Part shown: positions 7,260 through 15,242 of the stretch, piece by piece
Numbering within the stretch: position 1 is the first letter of the stretch
Layout of the letters: each line of letters begins with the position of its first letter
Assembly (NCBI GenBank): GCA_016714975.1
Contig: JADKBR010000016.1
Coordinates: 1-64,000 of the forward strand
Source: Candidatus Dechloromonas phosphorivorans
Lineage (GTDB): Bacteria > Pseudomonadota > Gammaproteobacteria > Burkholderiales > Rhodocyclaceae
Length of the DNA stretch: 64,000 nt
Reading direction: 5' to 3'
The notes under the pieces: generated by a model
Told to the model about the DNA's origin: nothing
The model's input: the letters and a program-made list of their open reading frames with translations, nothing else
Databases searched by the model: none
Translations under genes and position numbers: made by a program

Positions 7260-9490
7260 ACGCAGCCGCCGGGGGCGCCCCCGATTCAAAGGCTGGCACC
7301 AGGACCATGGAAACAACGGCCGTCACCGGTCGTGTCGTCGAATTCGCGATTGCCGGCATGACCTGCGCCGCCTGTTCGGCGCGCCTCGAAAAGGTGCTCA
7401 ACCGCCAGGCGGGGATGGAGGCCAATGTCAATCTGGCCGCCGAGCGCGCCCGCGTCCGGATCGCCGGCGCGGCGGACGAGGCGGCGGTGATCGCCGCGGT
7501 GGCCCGGGCCGGCTTCACCGCCAGCGTTGTTGACAAAGGCACGCGGGAACGGGAAAAGGCGCGCCGTGAGGCCGACTACCGGCGCGAGATCCGCCGCTTC
7601 TGGATCGCCGTGGCGCTGACCCTGCCGCTGGTTGGCCAGATGTTCTTCATGTTCGGCGGCGGGCATCATCATCCCGAACTGCCGCGCTGGCTGCAACTGG
7701 CGTTGGCGACGCCGGTCCAGTTCTGGATCGGCTGGCGCTTCTACGACGGTGCATACAAGGCCTTGCGCGGCGGCGGCGCCAACATGGATGTGCTGGTCGC
7801 GCTCGGCACCAGCATGGCCTGGGGGTTTTCGACGGCGGTGACGTTGTTCGGGCTCGACCAGCACGTCTATTTCGAAGGCGGGGCGGCGGTCATCACGCTG
7901 GTCCTGCTCGGCAAGCTGCTCGAGGCGCGCGCCAAGGCGCGGACTTCGGAAGCGATCGAAGCGCTGATCCGCCTGCAACCGAAGACGGCGCGGATCGAGC
8001 GCGGCGGACAGTGGATCGAGATCGCGGTCGACGCTTTGATGCCCGGCGATGTCTTCATGGTCCGCCCGGGCGAGAGCGTGCCGGTCGATGGCGAGGTGAT
8101 CGATGGAGCGTCCAGCGTCAATGAAGCGATGCTGACGGGCGAGAGCATGCCCGTGGGCAAGGCGGCCGGCGACAAGGTCTTCGCGGCGACGGCCAATGGC
8201 CGGGGCGTCCTGCATTGCCGGGCGACCGGCGTCGGCGAACACACCCTGCTCGCCGGAATTATTCGCATGGTGGGTGAGGCGCAGGGGTCGAAGGCGCCGG
8301 TGCAGCGCCTGGCCGACCGGATCTCGGCGGTGTTCGTCCCGATCGTCTGCGTGATTGCGCTCGCAACCTTCGTCGGCTGGTGGCTGCACGCTGGCGACTT
8401 CGCCGAGGCGCTGGTCAACGCCGTCGCCGTGCTCGTCATCGCCTGCCCGTGCGCGCTCGGACTGGCGACGCCGACGGCGATCATGGTCGGCACCGGGCAG
8501 GGGGCGCGGGCCGGGATTCTGGTCAAGAACGTCGAGGCGCTGGAGCGCGCCGAGAAGATCGCCGTTCTCGCTCTCGACAAGACCGGGACGCTGACCTGCG
8601 GCGAGCCGCAGGTGACCGACATCGTGGCGCTGGCCGCCGATGCCGATGTTGCGCTGCATCTGGCGGCGGCGCTCGAGCAGGGATCGGAACATCCGCTGGC
8701 GCGGGCCGTTCTGGCGCGGGCGGGCGCGGTCGACCTGCCGAAAGTGGCCAATTTCAGCGCGGTGCCGGGACATGGCGTGGCCGGCGAGATCGAAGGACGT
8801 CTCCTGCGCCTCGGGGCGCCGGCATGGTTCGGCATGACCGACAATGCGGCGGTGCTCGTTCTGCAGCACGCTGGCAAGACCGTCGTCGTCCTCGAGGAGG
8901 ATGGCGCGGCGCTCGCCTTGCTCGCCATTGCCGATGCCCTGCGGCCGACCTCGCGGGCGGCGGTCGCACGGCTGCGCGCGCGCGGCATCCGGGTCGTCAT
9001 GCTGACCGGCGACAACGCGGCGACGGCGGCGGCGATTGCCCGCGAGGCGGGAATCGACGAATTCCGCGCCGGCATCCTGCCCGGCGCCAAGGCGGCGGTA
9101 ATCGGCGAGCTGAAGGCCGGCGGACTCGTGGCGATGGTTGGCGACGGCATCAACGATGCCCCGGCACTGGCGGCGGCCGACGTCAGCTTCGCCATTGGCG
9201 CCGGGTCCGATGCGGCGGTCGAGGCGGCGGACCTGACATTGATCCGGAGCGACCTGTGCGGCGTCGACGACGCCATCGAACTGTCGCGGGCGACGCTCGG
9301 CAAGATTCGTCAGAACCTCTTCTTCGCCTTTATCTATAATGTGCTGGGGATTCCCCTGGCGGCCTTCGGAATGCTCAATCCGGTTGTCGCCGGGGCGGCG
9401 ATGGCCATGAGTTCGGTGTCTGTCGTGTCGAATTCCCTGTTGCTGAAGCGCTGGCGACCGCGTGGCCGCCAGCTCAAGGGGGTGGTCTGA
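7256..9490 (+). CDS. copA: Copper-exporting P1B-type ATPase
   Basis: P1B-1 ATPase of about 744 residues. It has one N-terminal heavy-metal domain with GMTCAAC; eight membrane helices with the metal-binding CPC motif in IACPCALGL; the actuator TGES in MLTGESMPV; the phosphorylation motif DKTGTLT; the SEHP motif; GDGINDAPAL; and the YN and MSSVSVVSNS motifs near the C-terminus that mark Cu(I) specificity. It exports cytoplasmic Cu(I) or supplies it to periplasmic oxidase assembly. The ATG at 7256 overlaps the usp stop; an ATG at 7307 is a possible shorter start. A CopZ-like gene lies 2 kb downstream beyond a c-di-GMP gene. Confidence 0.93.
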   Translation: MNAAAGGAPDSKAGTRTMETTAVTGRVVEFAIAGMTCAACSARLEKVLNRQAGMEANVNLAAERARVRIAGAADEAAVIAAVARAGFTASVVDKGTREREKARREADYRREIRRFWIAVALTLPLVGQMFFMFGGGHHHPELPRWLQLALATPVQFWIGWRFYDGAYKALRGGGANMDVLVALGTSMAWGFSTAVTLFGLDQHVYFEGGAAVITLVLLGKLLEARAKARTSEAIEALIRLQPKTARIERGGQWIEIAVDALMPGDVFMVRPGESVPVDGEVIDGASSVNEAMLTGESMPVGKAAGDKVFAATANGRGVLHCRATGVGEHTLLAGIIRMVGEAQGSKAPVQRLADRISAVFVPIVCVIALATFVGWWLHAGDFAEALVNAVAVLVIACPCALGLATPTAIMVGTGQGARAGILVKNVEALERAEKIAVLALDKTGTLTCGEPQVTDIVALAADADVALHLAAALEQGSEHPLARAVLARAGAVDLPKVANFSAVPGHGVAGEIEGRLLRLGAPAWFGMTDNAAVLVLQHAGKTVVVLEEDGAALALLAIADALRPTSRAAVARLRARGIRVVMLTGDNAATAAAIAREAGIDEFRAGILPGAKAAVIGELKAGGLVAMVGDGINDAPALAAADVSFAIGAGSDAAVEAADLTLIRSDLCGVDDAIELSRATLGKIRQNLFFAFIYNVLGIPLAAFGMLNPVVAGAAMAMSSVSVVSNSLLLKRWRPRGRQLKGVV

Positions 9491-9507
9491 AAAAAGACGA
9501 AAAACTG

Positions 9508-11574
9508 TTGTTCTACGAGGCGCTGCTCGAGAGCATCGCTCGGGTCGTCTATCGTCTTAATTTTGTTACCGGCCGTTTCGAATTCATTTCAGAAGCGGCG
9601 ACCGAGCTGTTCGGTCTGGATGTCGAATCGGTGTGCAATGCGGGTCTCGAGCTCCTTGGGTACCACATGCTTCCCGGCGATCTCGAAGCAGTCATGACGC
9701 GTATATCGGAAGTTGCGGCAAGGCGTCCGGGGCAGCGCGTGTCGCTGGCTGTCAACTATCGCGTGCGCGATGCCAAGGGCGAGGTGCGACATTGTCATGA
9801 CACGCTGGCGCTCGAGGTCGGCGGTGACGGCAAGCCGCTTGCTGCATTGGGCATTTCCGTCGATGTCAGCAAGCGCATCGCGGCCGAGTTCGCCATAAGG
9901 GAAAAGGAGGCGCAGTTCCGGTCGACGATGGAAGCCGCGCAGGTCGGAATCTTCCTGCTCCAGGACAACATTTTTCGTTATGTGAACCCTTTCCTGATGG
10001 CGCTCTTCGGCTACGCTGAGGAGGAACTGGTGGGCCGGCGCGGGCCGCTCGACCTGATCGTTCCCGAGCAGCACGCCATGGTTCGGGAAAAGATGCGGCG
10101 ACGGGCCGCCGGCGAACCGGGCACGTCCTACGAACTCACCGGCGTGCGCAAGGACGGATCCCGGTTTCCGATCATTATCCTCGGTTCGCCGGCGACCTAT
10201 GAAGGGCGGCCGGCGTCGGTAGGCACCGTGCTCGACATCTCGATGCAGAAGGAAGCGGAAATGCGGGTTCGCGAACTCGCCGACTTCGACCCGCTGACAG
10301 GCTTGCCGAACCGTCGCCTGCTGCGCGATCGCTGCACGCAACTTTTGGCGGCGGCCGAGCGCGAGGGGTCGGAGATCGCGTTGATCTTCATCGATCTCGA
10401 TCATTTCAAGCGGGTCAACGACTCGCTCGGGCACGGCGCCGGCGACGAATTGCTGTGCGCGGTGGCGCAGCGCCTGGCGACCGTGGTACGCAAGGTCGAC
10501 ACCCTGGCCCGGCTCGGCGGCGACGAGTTCATCATGGCCTTGCCCGGCATCCAAGTCGCGGGCGCCGCCGAAGTCGCATCGCGCCTGATCGAAATCTGCG
10601 CGGCGCCGTTTTCGGTGGGCGGCCACGATCTGACGATCACGCCTTCGTTGGGCATCAGCGTTTATCCGGTCGACGGCAAGGATTTCGGAGTCTTGCTGAG
10701 TAATGCCGACGCCGCCATGTACAAGGCCAAGGAGGCAGGCCGCAACGCTTTCCGCTTCTATTCGAGCGAGATGAATGTCGTGACGCTCAAGCACCTGCTG
10801 ATGGAAAGCGGGCTGCGCCGCGGGCTGGGGGCGGGCGAGTTCGTCCTGCATTATCAGCCGCTCGTGAATATCGAGTCGGGCGCCACGATCGGCGTCGAGG
10901 CACTGATTCGCTGGCAAAACCCGGACCTTGGACTGATTTCGCCGGACCAGTTCATTCACGTCGCCGAGGATATCGGGCTGATCAACCCGATCGGCGAATG
11001 GGTGCTGCGCGAGGCCTGCCGGCAAATCCGCGCCTGGCAGGACGATGGACTGCCGCCAATGATCGTCGCGGTCAATGTTTCGCCCCTGCAGTTCCGCCAG
11101 GCCGGCTTCGTCGACACCGTGGCCAGGGCCCTTGCGACATCGGGCCTGGAGGCGCGTTTTCTGGAGTTGGAGCTGACCGAAGGCACGGTCATGGACGATG
11201 TCGAGTTGAGTCTCGACGCGCTGTCGGCGCTCAAGCGCATGGGTGTCGAACTGGCGCTCGACGATTTCGGGACGGGTTATTCGTCGCTCGCTTATCTCAA
11301 GCGTTTTCCGGTCGGGAAGTTGAAGATCGACCGCTCCTTCGTTCGTAACCTCGAAGTCGATGCCGACGAACGCGCCATCGCCTCGACCATCGTCAGCATT
11401 GGTCGCAGCCTGCGCCTCTCGGTACTGGCCGAGGGCGTCGAGACCAAAGAACAATATGCCATCCTGCGTGACATCGGTTGCGAACTGGTCCAGGGTTATC
11501 TTTTCAGTCGGCCTTTGCCGCCCGAAGATCTGGTCAGGTTCCTCAGGAAGCATCCCTTCGTAGGCAAGGAGTAG
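9508..11574 (+). CDS. PAS-PAS-GGDEF-EAL c-di-GMP turnover protein
   Basis: 688 residues as annotated from TTG 9508. Two PAS domains (about residues 10-120 and 135-250, the second ending in a PAC-like TVLDISMQKEAEMRV), a GGDEF domain with an intact ARLGGDEF and an inhibitory-site RKVD five residues before it, and an EAL domain with EALIRW, ELTEGTVM, DDFGTGYSS and KIDRSFV. Both catalytic domains look intact, so the protein could make or degrade c-di-GMP. No ATG is near the start. The reading frame is open back to a CTG at 9487, preceded by AAGGGGGTGG, which would begin LKKDEKL. No membrane segment is seen. It lies between copA and a CopZ-like gene. Confidence 0.9.
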   Translation: MFYEALLESIARVVYRLNFVTGRFEFISEAATELFGLDVESVCNAGLELLGYHMLPGDLEAVMTRISEVAARRPGQRVSLAVNYRVRDAKGEVRHCHDTLALEVGGDGKPLAALGISVDVSKRIAAEFAIREKEAQFRSTMEAAQVGIFLLQDNIFRYVNPFLMALFGYAEEELVGRRGPLDLIVPEQHAMVREKMRRRAAGEPGTSYELTGVRKDGSRFPIIILGSPATYEGRPASVGTVLDISMQKEAEMRVRELADFDPLTGLPNRRLLRDRCTQLLAAAEREGSEIALIFIDLDHFKRVNDSLGHGAGDELLCAVAQRLATVVRKVDTLARLGGDEFIMALPGIQVAGAAEVASRLIEICAAPFSVGGHDLTITPSLGISVYPVDGKDFGVLLSNADAAMYKAKEAGRNAFRFYSSEMNVVTLKHLLMESGLRRGLGAGEFVLHYQPLVNIESGATIGVEALIRWQNPDLGLISPDQFIHVAEDIGLINPIGEWVLREACRQIRAWQDDGLPPMIVAVNVSPLQFRQAGFVDTVARALATSGLEARFLELELTEGTVMDDVELSLDALSALKRMGVELALDDFGTGYSSLAYLKRFPVGKLKIDRSFVRNLEVDADERAIASTIVSIGRSLRLSVLAEGVETKEQYAILRDIGCELVQGYLFSRPLPPEDLVRFLRKHPFVGKE

Positions 11575-11577
11575 AAC

Positions 11578-11784
11578 ATGGAAGCCAGCGTTATCAAGGT
11601 CGGCGGCATGAGCTGCCAGGGCTGCGTCAGGAACATCACCGGCGTGCTGACCGCCTTGCCAGGCGTGGTGGCGGCCGAGGTTTCGCTGGAGGGTGCCGAG
11701 GCGCGCGTTTCGTTCGATCCGCAGCTTGTCTCGCGCAGTGTGCTGGTCGGGGCGATCGAAGACGCGGGCTTCGATGCCGAGTGA
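11578..11784 (+). CDS. Heavy-metal-associated domain protein, CopZ-like
   Basis: A single 68-residue HMA ferredoxin-like domain with the metal-binding GMSCQGC motif. Such proteins carry Cu(I) to CopA or act as cytosolic buffers. GGAG lies just before the ATG, and the gene starts three bases after the stop of the preceding c-di-GMP gene, so it is probably co-transcribed with it and with copA. The Cys pair is spaced CxxC as in CopZ; CopZ assignment as opposed to another HMA protein is an inference from copA proximity. Confidence 0.82.
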   Translation: MEASVIKVGGMSCQGCVRNITGVLTALPGVVAAEVSLEGAEARVSFDPQLVSRSVLVGAIEDAGFDAE

Positions 11785-11844
11785 GCTAGACTCGCCGCGA
11801 GGGCAAGCCTTCGATCGAGGTTTTCTGAGCCTGGAGAATTTTCA

Positions 11845-13452
11845 ATGAATGCATTCTTGGCTGCCTTTCGCTTCATGATCCTGCTTGCGGCCATGCTGGC
11901 GCCTGGCTTGCTATTCGCCAAGGGCGAGGCCAGGCCGGAGGCCATGCTGACCATCGCCAACCGCGACATCGTCATGCTGCGGGCGACGGCGCAGGGCGCC
12001 TCGCCGGAGATGCGCACCCGGCGGATCCACGAGCGGCTCAGACAGATGGACGAGCGTGATCTGACCGCGCCGATATCGCGCGCGCACCTGACCATCGACA
12101 ATCGCAGGGGTGTCGTCTTCTACATCGGCGACCGCAACATTTTCGTCCTCTACGAGGGCGACCTCGACGAAGGCGAGAAGCGCAGCCTCGATCAGGTGGC
12201 GGAAGAGGTGGGCAAGCATTTCGCGGCAGCGGTTGCCGCCCTGGTCGAACAGGGCCACGGTTCGGTCTTGATGAAAGGCATCCTCTTTTCCCTCATCGCC
12301 ACCGCGGTCATGCTGGTGCTCCTGTGGGGAATCCGCAGGGCGACCACCTATGTGCTCGACCGCCTGCAGCGGCGCGTCCTGTCGGCCAGCACCGACACGA
12401 CGCTGCGCTGGGCGGCGCAGGGCTGGCTGCTGGTCAAGCGGGTGGCGCAACTGGTGCTGGTGGCGCTGTGGGTCTCGGTCGCCTACCTGTGGTTCACCTA
12501 TGTCCTCACCAACTTCCCGCTGACACAGCCGTTTGCCGAGCGCCTGTCCGGCTTGCTGGTCGAGATACTTGTCCAGATCGGCGAGGGTGCCATCGCTTCG
12601 CTGCCCGGACTGATCACCGTCGCGATCATCCTCTTTCTGACCAAGGCGGCCAACGACGTCGCCGGCAACATCTTCGACAACGTCTCGCTCGGACGCTCCC
12701 TGATTCCCGGCGTGCACAAGGACACCGCGCATGCGACGCGGCGGCTGGTCGGGGTTCTCGTCTGGGGGGTCGGCATCGCCATCGCCTACCCGTACCTGCC
12801 GATTGCCGACAGCGAGTCGTTCAAGGGCCTGTCGGTGATGTTCGGCTTCATGCTCACCCTCGGTTCGGCCGGCGTCGTCACCCAGATGATGAGCGGGCTG
12901 GTCCTGATCTATTCGCGCGCGCTGAAGGTCGGCGACTTCGTCAGCGTCGGTGAGGTCATGGGGGTGGTCAAGGAAACGGGCGCGCTGTCGACCAAGGTCA
13001 TCAACATGCGCAACGAGGAAGTGACGATTCCCAACGCCATTCTGGTCAGCAGCCCGATCAAGAACTACACCGGCGCCTTCGGCGAGCGCGGGGCGCTGAT
13101 CTCGACGACGGTGACGATCGGCTACGATACCCCCTGGCGCCAGGTGCATGCGATGCTGATCAAGGCGGCGGAAGAGACTTCGGGCCTGCGCACGCAGCCC
13201 ACGCCCTTCGTCATGCAGAAGGGACTGCAGGATTACTACGTCGAATACGAGCTCTACGCCTACGTCGATCGTCCGCTGGAACGGATCCAGATCCTTTCCG
13301 AACTGCATTCGCACATCCAGGATCAGTTCAACACCTACGGTGTCCAGATCATGTCGCCGCATTTTGTCCTGCAGCCGCGGAACAATGTCGTGGTGAACAA
13401 GGACGACTGGTTCGCCGCACCGGCGAAGCCCCCCGCTTCGGAAGCGTCCTAG
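11845..13452 (+). CDS. MscS-family mechanosensitive ion channel
   Basis: 535 residues. An N-terminal signal sequence (MNAFLAAFRFMILLAAML...LFA) leads to a periplasmic region of about 110 residues and then four or more membrane helices. The MscS core has the pore-lining helix around GSAGVVTQMMSGLVLIYSRALKVGDFV, followed by the beta domain (VGEVMGVVKETG, NEEVTIPNAIL, VTIGYDTPWRQV). The C-terminal vestibule region ends in HFVLQPRNN. The pore helix and the GDFV turn are typical. Longer than minimal MscS because of the extra periplasmic part. It probably relieves hypo-osmotic pressure. Confidence 0.88.
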   Translation: MNAFLAAFRFMILLAAMLAPGLLFAKGEARPEAMLTIANRDIVMLRATAQGASPEMRTRRIHERLRQMDERDLTAPISRAHLTIDNRRGVVFYIGDRNIFVLYEGDLDEGEKRSLDQVAEEVGKHFAAAVAALVEQGHGSVLMKGILFSLIATAVMLVLLWGIRRATTYVLDRLQRRVLSASTDTTLRWAAQGWLLVKRVAQLVLVALWVSVAYLWFTYVLTNFPLTQPFAERLSGLLVEILVQIGEGAIASLPGLITVAIILFLTKAANDVAGNIFDNVSLGRSLIPGVHKDTAHATRRLVGVLVWGVGIAIAYPYLPIADSESFKGLSVMFGFMLTLGSAGVVTQMMSGLVLIYSRALKVGDFVSVGEVMGVVKETGALSTKVINMRNEEVTIPNAILVSSPIKNYTGAFGERGALISTTVTIGYDTPWRQVHAMLIKAAEETSGLRTQPTPFVMQKGLQDYYVEYELYAYVDRPLERIQILSELHSHIQDQFNTYGVQIMSPHFVLQPRNNVVVNKDDWFAAPAKPPASEAS

Positions 13453-13551
13453 CAGTCGGTGACGCGGAATCGTAGGGCAAGCATGGCGGTGAGCGCTAGA
13501 ATCCGCACTCGCAAGATCAACTCACCCAGCAGATTGAAGGAGAATAAGCCA

Positions 13552-14127
13552 ATGTCCGGTCACGGTTTTCACGTACACGGTCCGCACGATCACGAAGTCG
13601 AACACGTTGCCCAGCACGGCGGCGACAGTTTTACGTCACGGCTGGCGGTGCTGACCGCCGTCCTGTCGACCATCGGCGCCATCTTTGGCTACATGGGCGG
13701 GCATTCGCAGAATGCGGCGCTGCTCCTCAAGAATGAGGCGGCAATCCAGAAGACCTCGGCATCCAACCAGTGGAACTACTATCAGGCCAAGAGCAACAAG
13801 CAGAACCTGGCCGAGCTGTCGATCACGCTGACCAGCGGCGAGGCGCAGGAAAAGTACAAGCAGGAAGTCGAGCGCTACAAGCAGGAGAAGACGGAAATCA
13901 AGGCGGAGGCGGACAAGCTCGAGGCGCTGGCCAAAGAAGCCGACAAGAAGAGCGAGGCCGAAATGCATGTCCATGAACGTTGGGCGCTGGCCACCACGCT
14001 GCTGCAGATCGCCATCGCGCTGGCCGCCATCACGCTGCTGACGCGCAAGCGCTGGCTGCTGGTCGGTGTTTTCGGGTCTGCGGGCCTCGGGCTGCTGGCC
14101 GGTGCCATGGGTTACCTGCACCTCTGA
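13552..14127 (+). CDS. DUF4337 domain membrane protein
   Basis: 191 residues. A His-rich N-terminus (GHGFHVHGPHDHEVEHV) precedes a first helix (LAVLTAVLSTIGAIFGYM), then a long charged coiled-coil stretch rich in Lys and Glu (YKQEVERYKQEKTEIKAEA), then two C-terminal helices. This is the DUF4337 layout. The ATG at 13552 is supported by AAGGAG nine bases upstream. The function is unknown; the His-rich tail could bind metal (inference). Its TGA shares bases with the ATG of the next gene. Confidence 0.78.
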   Translation: MSGHGFHVHGPHDHEVEHVAQHGGDSFTSRLAVLTAVLSTIGAIFGYMGGHSQNAALLLKNEAAIQKTSASNQWNYYQAKSNKQNLAELSITLTSGEAQEKYKQEVERYKQEKTEIKAEADKLEALAKEADKKSEAEMHVHERWALATTLLQIAIALAAITLLTRKRWLLVGVFGSAGLGLLAGAMGYLHL

Positions 14128-15221
14128 TGTCGATGCGTGCCGCCGGTCGTTGTCGGCAAGCCGTCGCCGGGCTGGTTTTGGCCCTTCTGGTGGCGTCGAC
14201 CGCAACTGGCGAATCCTGCCGCATCGGCTATGACATGGGCTCGTCGGGCATCCGGGCGGGCGCCACCGGCAGTGCCGTGACGACGCAGGTGGGCATCGAC
14301 TATCTCGATCCGCTGTGGGCGGGACGCGGGCTCGAGGAGACGGTCGCGCCGACCGTCGCCGCATTGAACGATCTCCCGCGCGAGGCCGGCTTTCCCGCGG
14401 ACTGCGCGCGCGTCGGCGGCGGCTTCTCGGCCTGGCGGCTGGCCCTGGAACAGGACGCGGAGCAACTGGCAGCCATTCTTGCCCGCATTCACGCTGCCAG
14501 CGCAGTCGCCGTGCTGGTCATTCCGCAGCCGCGGGAAGGCGCTTACGGCTATGCCGGCGCCCGTCAGTTGCTCGGCGAGCGGCTGACCACCAGCCATGTG
14601 CTGGACATCGGCGGCGGCAGCCTGCAGATCGCCGGCGAGCGCAGCGCCTGGGGCGATATGCTCGGCCAGAAGGCGTGGCATCGCCGGCTATGCCAGGAAA
14701 TCCGCAATGCCGAATCGGTCCCGTGTGAACTGCAGCCGATGACCGGCGCCGAACTTGCCACCGCGCGCTCCCTGCTGGCGGAACTGCTCGGCGGAATCGC
14801 AGCGGCGCTGCCGGGACCGGTCACCCTGACGGCGATCAGCCGTCCGGTCAGCCGCAGCGTCGCCCCCGCGGTTGCCCGTCTGGTGCCGGCGAGCGCCGGC
14901 ACCAATGCCTTGCAGCGTGTGGCGATCAGCGCGGCGATCGGGCAGATCGCCGGGTTGACGGGCAGCGAAACCGTCGTGGCAACGGGCAGCTCGCGCGACT
15001 ACGTGGCTTACCTGCTGAGCAGCATGCTGCTGGTCGAGGGTGTGTTGCAGGCGACCGGCGGCGAGTCGCTCAAAGTGGCCGAGATCGACTTGACCAACCT
15101 GCCCGGACTGCTTGCCGACGACCGGGCGTTTGCCTGGGGACGGCGCCATGGCTGCTACCTGGAGCGCCTGCAGACACTGGGCCTCGGCGCCTACGCCAGC
15201 GATCCGGCGACCTGCCCCTGA
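14127..15221 (+). CDS. Exported Ppx/GppA-like phosphatase-family protein
   Basis: 364 residues. An N-terminal signal peptide is predicted (hydrophobic VAGLVLALLVASTATG after CRQ, cleavage near GES), so the mature domain should be periplasmic. Two phosphate-binding loops of the ASKHA/Ppx-GppA fold are visible: IGYDMGSSGIRAG near residue 34 and VLDIGGGSLQIAG near residue 155. A REGAYGYAGAR segment sits where canonical enzymes have REEARLIYLGA. Compared with the cytoplasmic Ppx at 60347-61885, the Glu after GGGS-T is replaced by Gln, and the C-terminal HD-like domain is absent. It may act on polyphosphate or nucleotides outside the cytoplasm, or only bind them. Start fixed by TGATG overlap with the DUF4337 gene. 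Confidence 0.65.
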   Translation: MSMRAAGRCRQAVAGLVLALLVASTATGESCRIGYDMGSSGIRAGATGSAVTTQVGIDYLDPLWAGRGLEETVAPTVAALNDLPREAGFPADCARVGGGFSAWRLALEQDAEQLAAILARIHAASAVAVLVIPQPREGAYGYAGARQLLGERLTTSHVLDIGGGSLQIAGERSAWGDMLGQKAWHRRLCQEIRNAESVPCELQPMTGAELATARSLLAELLGGIAAALPGPVTLTAISRPVSRSVAPAVARLVPASAGTNALQRVAISAAIGQIAGLTGSETVVATGSSRDYVAYLLSSMLLVEGVLQATGGESLKVAEIDLTNLPGLLADDRAFAWGRRHGCYLERLQTLGLGAYASDPATCP

Positions 15222-15242
15222 TCGGGGCAGCGTCGGGCTGCG

